Position numbers and translations under genes: made by a program. A stretch of 64,000 nt of DNA from Aristolochia californica (Eukaryota > Streptophyta > Magnoliopsida > Piperales > Aristolochiaceae), in NCBI GenBank assembly GCA_029961685.1, contig JARWKL010000015.1, positions 22,351,220 to 22,415,219 on the forward strand, in the 5' to 3' direction. Shown in pieces: positions 1 to 11,600 of this stretch (its first letter is position 1; every line of letters begins with the position of its first letter). Under the pieces are notes generated by a model. It saw only the letters and a program-made list of their open reading frames with translations. It was not told the origin of the DNA and ran no database searches.

Positions 1-1590
1 TCTTAGAAAGAGAAAAAAAAAAAGGTGAACTGTCTCCTAGAGTGAAAATATGTCGTGGCCAAGGTTCAGAATTTCATCTCATGTTGCTCAATCCGATACC
101 TAACTTCTGGCTAGCTCGCAAGCATTAAGCAAGCTTCACCTTGCTCAAGCTCGGCGTGCTTAGACTAACAAGCTCGGTTAAAAACCGAACCAATACCAAG
201 CTGAATCTGAGCCAGCTTGACTCAGTGCCACCCTTACTAAAGAATAAATTAAAAATTAGGGCCATTAGAGGCAACTTCAAAATTTAGAAATTATGGGGTT
301 TAGGGCATGCTTAGTTGTGGGCCATGAGTACTTGTACTCTCTTGAGATTAAGTTTAAGAAATACAATTACAAATCTGACTTATAGCCTTGAGGTGGTTCA
401 CCCCGATTAACAGGGTCTAATCTATCCACTCAACCATACTATCTCTTCCATCCTTGATTTTTCTCTCTCTTGCCAGGTTTTCTCTATCAAACCCCCTCAT
501 CACCTTCCATGAACCCTCACCCATCACCTTCCACAAACCCTAATTCTCTCCCTCCCAACTCACTCACTCGCCAGGTTTGTTCTCTCAAACCCTATATTAT
601 AAGTTCACCCTTGCCTCCCTGTTCCATCATCTCTCTCCCCTCTCGTTCTCCACATATTCTCCCTCCCTCGTGTTGCATGGAAGAACCACATCAAGTTAGC
701 TACTTTTGACCCATGATCACAAGCTCAGCTAAGAGAATGTAACACAGAGATGCAATTATTCCAAGTCACATTGTACCCATTTCCATAGAAGCACAGATCA
801 GAGTCAGTTCCCGAGTCCTATCTAATATCAAGCTTGTGATGCTGCTCAGCAAAACCAACCTCCACATTCAGGCATAAGTCTTCAATGGTGCATGATCTTC
901 AAGTGACAGATGGACTAAAGCTAACAAAAAAATCAGATAACTTCCTCATAGACCCAAAGCAAGATGGACTAAAGCTAAAAAAGAATAAATCTATCATTCA
1001 AGGGTACAGATCAGTGTCCAAGCTCCAAATTGCATTTCCTTAGTTAAATTGTTAAGTTGCAACCAGTTCTATCACCATCATGACCCAATTCAGGAGCCAC
1101 AATTTGTGGTCCATTGGCACTGAGGATTCTGGTGTTTTTTTTTTTTTTGAAAAAAGGTGATTCTGGAGTCTTTTCTTTTTTTGCAATAAAAGAAAACTTT
1201 TTTTTATAAAAATGTAACCAAATTTTAACACCTGAGTCATCTACAATCCATAAACCCAACATGTTATCTTCTTTAACACCTGATGCCCTCGTCTAAGACT
1301 GGATTCAACCAGTGGTCAAACCAAAAAGAGATGTTTGTCTATCAATTTATGATCTATACATACATAAACCAGTTGAATTGCCAGTCTAGTCCAGTTCTGA
1401 CAACATTGCATAACCCTATATTTATCTCCTGTTATCTAGTGAAAACAAATAAAGCCAAAATTTCGGTAAGAGCATACTAGGACACCATTTTGTCAAGAGA
1501 TTTTGAAATCAAGGGTGTCTTGTCTTGAAATCAAGTCATCAGAGTTACTGGTTGCATTGCAGCTTGGTTAGGCACCTGACATGAGTTTGA
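1..1590. other. Intergenic or intronic DNA without a recognisable gene
   Basis: I see no exon here on either strand. The short open frames have no family resemblance. If the macro-domain gene at 3752-4514 continues leftwards, this stretch lies in its third intron. A degenerate repeat occupies about 90-245. Confidence 0.5.
90..245. repeat. Degenerate hAT-like repeat end
   Basis: The block is rich in AGCTCGG/CAAGCTC words and ends in GTGCCACCCTTA. Similar ends occur at 1593 (TAGGGGTGGCA), 3466 (TGCCAACCCTA) and 40395 (GTGCCACCCCTA). TAGGGGTGGCA-type termini are common in plant hAT-derived nonautonomous elements. No 8-bp target duplication was found, so this is a family guess. Confidence 0.3.
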
Positions 1591-1592
1591 GA

Positions 1593-1765
1593 GTAGGGGT
1601 GGCATTGAATTGAGTCGAGCTCAAACCTGCCTATGTTCGAGCTGGGCTTGATTTAAATATTTCAAACTCAAATTCGAGCCAAGCCTAGCCTCGAGCCTAA
1701 AATTGTAACAGAGCTCGAGCCCAATAATTTTAACGGAGTTCGAGCTCAAACCTACATTTAAAACT
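1593..1765. repeat. Degenerate hAT-like repeat end
   Basis: It starts TAGGGGTGGCATTG and continues with repeated TCGAGCTC/CTCGAGCC words. It matches in style the blocks at 90-245 and 3330-3475. The far end cannot be placed. Confidence 0.3.
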
Positions 1766-1871
1766 TTGCATAAAATACTTGTCAAATAAACTGTATAAAA
1801 AATTATGCATACATTTTACATAAAATAAGGCAAGACCTCTACCTAAAATTGGGCATGACCTCTATACATTA

Positions 1872-1964
1872 ACCCTGCATAAAATTGTCTATGCACCTCA
1901 ATGACAGGAGAATTTTCTCCTTCCAATCAGTATAATTGTCTCCATTTAGAGGAATAGGAGGAAT
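1872..1964 (-). mobile_element. Copia gag N-terminal fragment
   Basis: A minus-strand frame contains LNGDNYTDWKEKILLSLRCI. This resembles the start of Copia gag proteins (LNGxNYxxWKxxxxxxLxxxD). Only about 30 residues are convincing; no LTR or polymerase was found nearby. It is a relic. Confidence 0.4.
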
Positions 1965-2649
1965 TAAAATTTTGAAAAAATAAAGTTTGAACAACTGAAA
2001 AATAAACAAAAAGCTTACTAAAACATGCAATGAAGCCAAATATTGAATATTTATCCATGTAAATAAATTCAAACAAATAAATTAATATGTCATTATAATC
2101 TTTCATGTGGGCTTAGATTATAACACATAGACGATTTATATCACTTTATGATGGGATCAAAATTTGTCTGTAAAGAAATTTTCTAGGCCTATAGGCAACT
2201 AGAACTTTTTTTTTTATAGTATTTCTATCTTATCCTGATTAATCACTTAAACATTTACATTGTGGGGTTAAATAATTATAAATCCATAATCAATCACAAT
2301 TTTTTATGTCATTAACTTTATGGGACTAAGTTTAATGTCTCTAGACATTTTCATAATTAAGAATGTTGTCGCTCTTATTCAATTATTCAAATGTAAAAAA
2401 AAATATGTCATCAAGATAATTGACTAAAATTGATGCCAATTATTAATTCTTTATATTTAGGTCAACCAAAAATATGTATAGAAAATTAAGTATGCATAAA
2501 AGCCTAAATAAAAAATTTCATAAATATGCATTTATACATTCATATTTGCATGTAAAATTATTTAATTCATATGAAGTAAATGAGAAATGGCATAAAAAAA
2601 ATATACTGATTTTCTAGTTATTTAAATATCTATTAAATGTATCCAAAAA

Positions 2650-2755
2650 TATCACTCAAGGTGAGATGGATTAGAGGTCATTTCCTTAAATTTTAAGTTG
2701 AGGTCGTGGGTTCAAATCCCACACTCAACAATAAAATTTCTGTTTTTTTTTTCTT
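2650..2755 (+). mobile_element. tRNA-related SINE-like element
   Basis: An A-box-like TGGATTAGAGG (2667-2677) and a B box GGTTCAAATCC (2709-2719) are spaced as in a Pol III promoter. The B box lies in a T-arm-like stem TGGG/CCCA flanked by GTTGAG/CTCAAC. A T run follows at 2742-2752. No full cloverleaf forms, so it is not a tRNA gene. No target duplication was found. Confidence 0.35.
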
Positions 2756-3300
2756 AGGATTTCCGAGTCGACCGGGTGAGCCCGAATCAACTCGGTTCGA
2801 ACCTCGGAGGTCGTCTTCAACCTCCAGCCCTGCGCTAGCCTCCGTCACCACCTCGACGCCGGTCACCGTCGTAATTGATGCTGGCACACCCAGCAAACAT
2901 AAATTTCCTCCACAAATTTTAAACCCACAGAGCCAAGAACGCACGACGGAGGCTCCACTGCTGGGAGGCCTCAACAAACTCCAATGGCTACTCCCCCATA
3001 AAGGTGTTTCTCTGTTTCTGAAGAATGCGAATAGGTCCAAGTTGCAAATAACAGCAAACAAAAATTTCCCCCAAAATTTGAACCCATACCGCTTTTGTTC
3101 ATCCCCATCGTTCCCCATCTCTCTGATCGTGATGCACGATGGACGATACGCAGGGAAATCTAAAACCGTCAACATCACGACCGGCACTCAACCAATGCAG
3201 CGCTTGTCTCAGCCGAGGATCAGCCGTGCCGGGAAGTTGGGTCCGTTGACAAGTTGATGCCGACACGATGGAAGGCAGGGTTACGACAGTTGAAAATTCA
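2756..3300. other. GC-rich island of unknown nature, open on both strands
   Basis: Base composition rises sharply above the surroundings. Long frames are open on both strands (plus 2706-3257, minus 2693-3187), and neither resembles a known protein. It holds two related segments, near 2896 and 3054 (each GCAAACA...AAATTT followed by ...GAACCCA or AAACCCA). I read it as repeat-derived rather than a gene. Confidence 0.3.
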
Positions 3301-3329
3301 GGAGATGGAAAGTTTGGAGTCTGGTCCTG

Positions 3330-3475
3330 ACTCCTGACCCATAGTTTAAGTAAATGAGCCGGTTCGCGAACCGAGCCTCATTCGGGTTCGGCACGTTTAC
3401 TTAAACAAGTTGGTTTATTCGAATCGAACCAAGCTCGAGCTATTCATGAACCGCCTCGGTTCGATGCCAACCCTA
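3330..3475. repeat. Degenerate hAT-like repeat end
   Basis: GAGCCGGTTCGCGAACCGAG is a near-palindrome. It is followed by CGAACCAAGCTCGAGC words and a terminal TGCCAACCCTA. It is of the same style as the other hAT-like ends in this window. Confidence 0.3.
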
Positions 3476-3625
3476 TTTGAGAGTCTCCAGGCCTCCCCTC
3501 TTCGTGATAATTGGTGCCTCCTTACTCAAATGTTTGCAGTTACATACACACACCGGGTCCTAAAGCTAAATTTTGATAGAAGTGCCTTGAGTTGTCCTAG
3601 TTCGGGAGGAATTCTTGCAAGGCTA
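3470..3625 (+). mobile_element. LINE fragment (start of RNase H domain)
   Basis: A plus-strand frame reads RDNWCLLTQ and then LKLNFDRSALSCPSSGG. This is the usual entry to the RNase H domain of plant L1-type LINEs (LKLNFDGS...GG). Only about 50 residues survive. It lies in the third intron of the macro-domain gene, on the opposite strand. Confidence 0.45.
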
Positions 3626-3751
3626 ACTTCAACTCAGAAAGAGGAAGAAAACAGAAGGAGAATAAATTAAAAATGCTTTTTCTACTCTAGCGAAGGATAC
3701 AATTGTGCAATGATAGAGAAATTCTGTCAAGAAAAATGACCAAACAGCTAC

Positions 3752-4514
3752 CTAGCAGGGAGGTCATATGCGTTTGTAACTTTTGCCATTCCAGTTCGAC
3801 ATCCACCCTGAATATTCAAATATTACAGAAATCAAGGCACAGCTAAGGATCAAGCAACCACTGAAAAGATGATGCAAAAGAAAGAAAGAAAAATATTAGG
3901 AAAATGGTAAGGTCACAATCGTTTGTAACCACATCAACTTTACCAGTGTTGCACACTCCTCGGCTAAACCAGACCCTGCAGCAGCATGCAAACCAGGACT
4001 ACTATGTGCTTCATCCAAATTCTGGTAGTCAATTGAAAAAAGGAGTCTCAGTACTATGAACATCAATTAACAATTCAAATTTAGTAAAGACAACAAAATC
4101 AGCCACTACTTCACCAAACTTTATGCCTACTATGTAGTCACAAAGGAAAAGGGAAAAAGCCTATCTAGAACAACCTGTTCAAACAAGAGGCCCCACCTCG
4201 TTTGTGGAATTAACCACTGCATCAACTTCGAGGTTCCAAGGATTGCCACGCCATAGATATATCTTTGAGTTGATTTCATGATCAACAGGAAACCTTGACT
4301 TTACCCCATCAGCCCCACCCTCAGCTCCAGATGAAGATGACAAAGGATCTGAAAAGTAACTGATAGACAAAGAAGAACCTTCAGTCTCATATACATAAGG
4401 TGAACGCTGTTCTGCATCACTCCAGCATGGAATTTGATCTAGCTTCACCACATTGTCTCCACTGTCTGTAGGCAGCCCACCCCGAGTAGTGGTGGGAGCC
4501 ACACTTCGATACAT
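3752..4514 (-). CDS. Macro-domain protein, plant GDAP2-like (first three coding exons)
   Basis: Coding exons on the minus strand are 4514-4197 (106 codons), 4021-3944 (26 codons) and 3807-3752 (18 codons plus two bases). All joins are GT-AG and keep frame. The product starts MYRSVAPTTTRGGLP and runs into a macro (ADP-ribose-binding) domain. Residues DAVVNSTNENLDEAHSSPG form the ligand-binding strand and loop, followed by GGCRTGMAKVTNAY. From memory this matches Arabidopsis At1g69340-type proteins, which carry a macro domain and then a CRAL-TRIO (SEC14-like) domain. The C-terminal half is not in the window. Exon 3 ends in a clean donor (AG|GTAGC), so the next exon is expected left of position 1, giving a third intron over 3.7 kb. 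The function in plants is unknown. Confidence 0.85.
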
Positions 4515-5441
4515 TTATCTTCTCAGAAACAACCTGGTGCACAGAAATCGGTTCCCCTGACAATACGCCAGACTCCAAATAAGACACTAGAACACCGAGC
4601 CCAGATAAGTTTATGGTAATTCTCACAAATAAAATTGACAACTTATGCTGCAAAGAAGAACAGCTCCAAACAGCCAATGACGTGACTACCCTGTAAGGAA
4701 GCTTCTGGACTTGTCCAGTGCTAGACAGAAACACATTTGTTCTTTTATAAATTTTGTATGGCAGCTAATCATTTATTCCCAACACATGACTAGCCGCAAA
4801 ACCTTGCAAAAGGGTTAGATGGATGAATGCTTCACTGGAAAACTTAAACTTAGTACCACAGACGAATCCAGTACTGCAGCGCTCAATTTAAACAACGAAA
4901 AAATGAAAGTACTATTTCCTTCTAAATCTTATTCCACAGATCAAAAGGATGAGGTAATTTATAAAAACACCATTTGGCACCATCCCCAATCAAAAAGCCA
5001 ACCAATGGGCAAGCTGACTTCCAAAAACCGCTATTTACATGAATAAAAATAACTCAACCTGCATCAGCGTATATCGGTCCCGGATACAGACTGACAAATA
5101 TTTATCAAAACTTAAATGCTCTCCAAGACAGTATTTCACACTAGAAATTGAAACATATAATAGGATTGGGTAGACCAAATATAACAACCGTCAGCACGAC
5201 CATTTCCTTAGTTTCATTTCTTAAGGAACAAGAACAACAAGTTTTTAGGCTATAGATCCAATACCAGAAACTTAATGCATACGTCCGAGACAAAATTGAA
5301 AATATTAAAGAATCTCGTATCCCTCACAATTCAACTATCTCATTCCACTAGGTTTCAACTCTCTCCGTACCGATACAAAAACAAGATGGGTATGTAAACA
5401 AACTTTCCTTCCAGCTCGAGGAGAGAAATAAGTAAACTCAC

Positions 5442-5640
5442 CGCAAGACCCCAAAATGTTCGTTCGCATAAAAGAACTCTGGCTCTAATGACCGAAGAAG
5501 TTAAGAGGCCGAAATATCCCCGTATCACGGAACTTTGAATTTGATCAGCTCCGGCGAAACTTCCAGGAAGAAATGAAACCCCAATTTGACCCAGGGAAAT
5601 CAAAGCTCGTCAGATTTGGAAACCTCGGTGGGGTGTCTTC
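5442..5640 (-). other. Probable 5'-UTR exon of the macro-domain gene
   Basis: On the minus strand a donor CTTGCG|GTGAGT ends an exon at 5442. A matching acceptor GCACCAG|GTT at 4533 lies 19 bases before the ATG at 4514. This implies a leader intron of about 0.9 kb. The transcription start is not resolved; about 5640 is a guess. Confidence 0.45.
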
Positions 5641-5649
5641 CTCCCCATG

Positions 5650-8593
5650 GACCACAGCAATTGTCTGGAAAGGAAAACCCATCAACTTGTTTGGTTTTGC
5701 TGTCTCGATTCGGGAGAACGTCTAGCCAATCTGTATTTACCTAGAATTACCAAACTTACCCTCGGTAGAATGCCGAATTTTCAGCTGAGGTTTGTTGCAA
5801 TAAGGGAATTTGATCGGTCGGAGTGGCACCAACCACAATTATTAAACAGTTTTCCATCAAAAATTGAAAAATATTTTAAAAGCTAAAAGATGAAACTTCA
5901 TTAATGAAAATTACATATAAATTGTAGATATTAGAAAGAATAAAAAATGATAATGGCCAATAATTGCACTTGAAAAGTTTGAAAGAAAAGTAAAATATTT
6001 AGCTAAATGTGACAAAGCCACATATCTTGTAAAGACTTGAATCTCATACCTCACACTAAAAATCCGATTTGGGTCTCAGTCCAAATGACCAATTTTGGTA
6101 TTTTTTTATTTTTTATTCATGATTTTAAGAAAAAATAAAATATATCTTTATATAAAATGACACTTAAACATTTAAAATAAACTCTATAGAATGAGTATAT
6201 GTTTAGATGCAATATTTATATATTTTAACGTATAATAGGAACTCCAAAATATAGCCCTTTGAGGTCGATTAATTGATCGATTTAAATATATGATCAAAAT
6301 ATAGCCCTTTGAGGTCGATTAATTTTGGGAAAAATACATAATATACACTTAGAGTTTACCCAGTTATATTAGACGACAAGAATTGCAAGAGTAGCAAATC
6401 AATGATTATAAACTAAAATCAGGTCAAGATAGTGGTTAAATTCACTTTGTTATGGGTACAACTATTTCCTAAGTTTGAACTTATAACTCCGAATCTAAAC
6501 CTCATATTATATTAATGAAAAAAAGTTGACACAAGTAGCAAACTTGTATCTATGAATGAAGTTTCAAACTCATATAATTTCTCAACTAAGTTGAAAACCT
6601 AGTGTTATACATGATTTGATTAGTGTCGGATATTAATTTTCCATGTCAACTAAATTCCACAAGAAATAGTTCAAGATTGGTTAATAAATGTTTTGTTTCA
6701 CTAGTCTTACTACTCTTTGAATCAATCCAATTTTGTTTTTAGGTACTAAAATCGATAAAATTAAATACTATAAGCTGTAACTAGGGTAAATAGTTATGTA
6801 GTTTTCTTATTTATTACTTCTATCAAAGTTAGTTAATTCAAATTATTAGTAAATAATTTTATGTGATATATGAATGTCACCATATGCATACCATATGCAT
6901 AGTGGACTAGAAGAAATAACTAGTGTTTTGACCAACTATAAGGGACAATGCAAAGACATGATCAAGCAAGGAAGAAACTCATCCACATGTCTAAGGGATG
7001 GCTAAGGGTGAGAGTTGGATTTGGTGAAAACTCCACCACACTTGTGAACTTAGCCTGTGAACCGTGCCCACAAAAAAACCAGGTCCTCTCCAACCCCGTC
7101 CCACTTAACCCAGTTCCATTAATTCAGGTGCATTGGGTTGTTAAGGTTAACCCTGTCTCAGCCCTGACTCAATTTTTCTTCGAAATCCGTTTCGTCTCTG
7201 CGGAATAAACTGATTTTGAACCTTACGTTTCTGAATTTGAACTTGCCATTGTTTGTTCAGGGATTTCCACCAGTTTAATTTCAACAATCGGTTCCCAAAA
7301 TTACATTATCAGTTTCAAAGCTTCGAGCGAGTGGGCAAGCGGGTGCGAGGAGGGCTTGCTATTAATGCTAGTTAGCGGAACGCATGAGTGGGCACTGCAA
7401 ACTGAATGCTAAGTTGATTATACTCAGGTAAAAAGTCCTGATCTTTTCTGGCAATAAACCATGTTTCTTGATCATCATTTCGTTTGGAGCCCTCTCTTTA
7501 GTGAATCGATCTTTCTTCAATGCAACGACGATTTTTTTGCTTTCTCTCATTTTTCTGATGATTTATGTGTTCCGAACAATCGAATTCGTCGGTATTTTCG
7601 TTTCTACACGTCGAACAACCGTAAACGGAAAGTTATGGTTAACAGCCATGCGATACGAATGGGAAATGTTCTCTACTTTTTGTCCAATTATCAGATTGTT
7701 TTTGGCGTCCGAAGAAGAACAACTTATACTTAAAAAATCTGGTTAGTCACAGAAAATGGTGTAATAGCTAAGATGGAAAGCAAAAAGATAAAATTCTTTC
7801 AGACGTCTTGCTACTTTCGTGCTATTGAGTTTCGTGAATTAATTTTGTTTTTGGATAGTAGCTTGGATGATGGAACAAAGGAAATGTGGGGATAAGGACT
7901 ACTATGTGTACAATGAATCTTTTAACCGAGTGAACAGCGGTTTTCTGAGTATAGAGACAGACTGTAAACTGTTTAACTTTGCATAATTTCTTCATCTTTC
8001 AAGCAAATTGCATGTAGGATATTATTCACTTGGAATTAGTTTGTGCTAAAGATCAATGACGCAGTAAACAGAGGAAAATGACTGCTCTAGTCCCTTGAAT
8101 CTTGGAATGGTTTATCAAAGACCAATTTGAGCTGCATTTACTAGGGGTGAAGATGACTTGTAGCGATGCTAAAAAAACTTACTACTTGGAGATGCTATTG
8201 TATATGTGATGTGTTTATCCAAATGCATGGATGATTGAAGCAAAAATTCCACAAAACTTGTGGGAGGTTTGAATCTGTGAGAAACAGTGTCCTTCATGTG
8301 CTTCTTGGAGATATTTGGCAATTTTAGGATTTTTCCCTACATGGAATGATATAGACACATGCAGTGTTGCTCAAATACCTCTCTTACCTGAGTTGTATAG
8401 CATCTTATTGCCTCATATTTGTTGTTCTTTATACAGACTCTCATTTCTTACTTTGGCTTTGTTAGTAATCCTTCTAGCACAGTTTACTAGGTTGGAAGAA
8501 TTTGAAAACCATGGGAGAATTATTTGGTTAATAAGAGATGCAGAATTTTGCTGAATTGCTCATCTCTGGTTGAATAGAATCTGACTGGCTTCC
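5650..8593. other. Divergent intergenic region and leader of ClpF
   Basis: This separates the minus-strand macro-domain gene from the plus-strand ClpF gene and should hold both promoters. A possible leader exon of ClpF ends at 7427 (ACTCAG|GTAAAA). A candidate acceptor TTCCAG at 8595 lies 24 bases before the ATG. The frames at 6948-7208 and 7461-7746 resemble nothing I know. Confidence 0.4.
6245..6324 (+). repeat. Direct repeat, 30 bp copied at 50-bp offset
   Basis: A 30-base block beginning CAAAATATAGCCCTTTGAGG occurs at 6245-6274 and again at 6295-6324 without mismatch. It looks like a recent local duplication in AT-rich intergenic DNA. Confidence 0.8.
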
Positions 8594-8619
8594 AGTTAAA
8601 GGTTTCTTTTCTGCAAATA

Positions 8620-11600
8620 ATGCAAGGCATTTCTCCGAGCACTTTAGCTGGTCATCCGAATGATGGAATTTATGCGACAGTGGCTACATGTAAGAGCAAC
8701 CTGAAGGTCATGAGTCTGGGGCAGTTAGATTGCAAAGTCAACAGACAAATATTGACGCTATTCTCAAGTTCTTACAGAACTAGACAAAGAAGGGGGTTAA
8801 GGGTAAGCGCTACCTGGTTGTTTGATAAAGGACGTAATAGGGGGCAGGATGCAAGTTCAGAGCGAAGTGAGAGTGCCAATGAGGACATTTTATTATTTTT
8901 CTTCCAATTGGACTTGGCAACTCGTGTACAGGTTTGCCTACTACCTCTGACTTTTCATTTCCTTTATTTTCTTTCTTTCATTCTTGCTTCTTGCTCCATT
9001 TTTTTTTTTTTTTTTCTGCAAATGCCTTTATGTTTCAAAAGTGGTTTAATCTGTTTTTGTATTCTGCATCACCAAGTGTCTCAAAAATGTAGTCTCTGTA
9101 ACTTTTTTATTGTTTTATGATGAACATTTCATGTCCTAAACTCCACCAGCTTATCATTCTCTTTTGGGCTGCTTGCTCATGGCATAGTGGGCTAGCCAGT
9201 ATGTCAATAGAGAAATTTAAGAAAAGGTTCATCACTTTCCTCTACATTAGGAACTGGTAAAGTTATTTGTTCGATAGAGATAATATAGAGTGTGTTACTA
9301 TTCAAAAAATAATTTAGTGTGAGTTTGAATGCAAAAGCAAAATTTATCATGTAGAGATGACAAGAGGATCTTGGTGACACAGCATCTTTAATCAGCTGCA
9401 CAGTATCTTTCCTTTCACGTGCAAACAAATGATGTTTCAGTTCTTTCCTTCATAAAGATATGGTCTATATTTTTCATTTGCTTTATCATCTAAAATATCC
9501 ATTTACTCTAAGCGAGTGAAAACTAATATTTTTTATACTTTACCATTCAGAAAATATTCGAAAATGCTTCTTGTTAGCTTCTTTTCCCCTCTTCTTTCAT
9601 TCTCTCTCTGTGTGTTAATATCATAAGCATGTAGCACTCTAATTCAGATATCATAAAGGTTTATTGATGATCATAAATGTATGCTTATAAAAAGAGTAAC
9701 TGACACCTGTTAATAGATTATAGTTCTGTTTCAATGACTGGACAGTCGAATCTGTGTAATTAGATCTGTGATGTGTACATTATGTTTGCCATTTGATGAA
9801 TGGTCTAGATCACAAATATGTTGGCCAACTTGCCTTTTTTAGTGATTTTGGAAGCTTTAATGGAAATAGAAGAAGAATTTTGATCTGGCATGTAAGAGAA
9901 TGGTGGAAGAAGAGAGTTTGACATAAAAGAAGATAGGGTAGTTGGGTTCTTGAGGTGCCCAAACCTTGAAATACAAAGAAACACAAAAAAAGTTTATGTG
10001 GGTTTAAGATCTCTTTTCCTTTGCTTTGTGAAAAAAAATCTATAGATTTGGTGAGGACATGACATTATGGGGCACGTGCTCCATTCTTACTTGTACCACT
10101 TTTGTCCCATTTTAACTTATGTTCCCCTATATAAAACTCCCCTCCACATCACGCCTCTTTATGTTCCATTTCTACCTTTTTTTTTGAATCAGTCCATTTC
10201 TAGCTTACATCTCCCATAAAGTCCATTCCAATTTATGCCACATTTCTTTTCAAATCTAACTCACATGAAAATAGCTCTCTTAATTCTCTTAGAAGTCCCT
10301 TACTTCATTCTTGTAACTCATGTAATTAGAACTCGTCTAAACAACCTATCTCCTGAAATGTACACAGTCTCTCCCTTATTCTCTTTTAATTTTCGTACCC
10401 AACTAACTTTCTTAACTCTATGCAAAGGCCCATTATTTCAGTTGTTTTTTTTTTTTTTTTTTTTTTTGAAATGAGATGTGTAAGCTGAATTAAAATAAAA
10501 TAGAGATTACAATACCTTGCTAAACAGTGCCTCCTTCCACAGCAAGGTGTTGGAGAGAGACGCCTAATTTAGGTTGGGCATCTGCTAAATGATTAGCAGA
10601 TCTAGGAATATAATTCCATTTACAACTTAAAGAAGAAATTAAATTACATATATCGTAATACATATCCCAATGCCGCCACGGAGGATTTTTTTATTTGCGC
10701 ACCAATTGATAACAACTTTTGAGTCACCTTCAATACAGAGGGTCCCAGAAGCACGACTTTTGAATATCCGAAGTCCGTTTAATAATTCGGTTAATTCAGC
10801 CGTTGTAGAATCCGAATTTCCAATTGGCCCGACTTAAGAAAAGAGAAGAATTCCATTATCATCATGAATAACACCACCAAAACCTGCAAGGCCTGGACAT
10901 CCGTACGCGCTACCATCAAAGTTCAACTTAAAATGGCCAATAGGGGGAGGGGACCAACTCGCCATACGAGGGGGCCTTCCTGGAAAGGACATTTTAGCTA
11001 CAATGTGTCAGTTTTCTCGGAAGTTTGCTCCTCGATGATCACGTAATTCCTTTCACAATAAAATCCACGCAGTAACTTGACCAATAATTTTTTCAAACAA
11101 TATTTCTCTAGAAATAAACTTCAGGTTGAATTTTCGATTATTCATTTCTTTCCATAATGCCCATATAAGATGCCCCACACAACAAGATATTATTATTTTT
11201 CCGAGTTTTGGAAGGCTGGTATTTGTAATTGAGAGTATGGTTGAAGGAAGATTATCAAAGGAACAGAATTGGAGACCGATTTTGTTTAAAAGGTTGGTCC
11301 ACACAAAAAAGGCATATTCGCAATGTAGAAGGATGTGGGAGATAATCTCCGTAGAAGTTTGGCAAAAGGGGCAAAGAGGGTCTGGGACATAGGCCCCTCT
11401 TCGAATTAAGGTGTCCGACGTAAGGACTTTGTTCCAACATGCAGTCCAGATAAAAAATTTTGCACGATGGGGAGCATGAAGAGTCCAGGCGATGGCAGAT
11501 GAATGATTGATTTGTGGTTGGTTGGAAGAGCTTAGGAAGCCATAAGCAGTGGAAGTTGAAAAATTACCTTTCGAACTGGGCATCCAAATGAGAGTATCGG

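Noticed and set aside
2693..2730. Possible tRNA gene with T-arm TGGGTTCAAATCCCA
   Set aside because: No acceptor, D or anticodon arms can be formed; better read as a SINE-like element.
2706..3257. 183-codon open frame on plus strand and 164-codon frame on minus
   Set aside because: No protein family resemblance on either strand; length follows from GC-rich composition.
5355..5603. 82-codon minus-strand open frame
   Set aside because: It overlaps the probable 5'-UTR exon and donor site of the macro-domain gene; no known protein.
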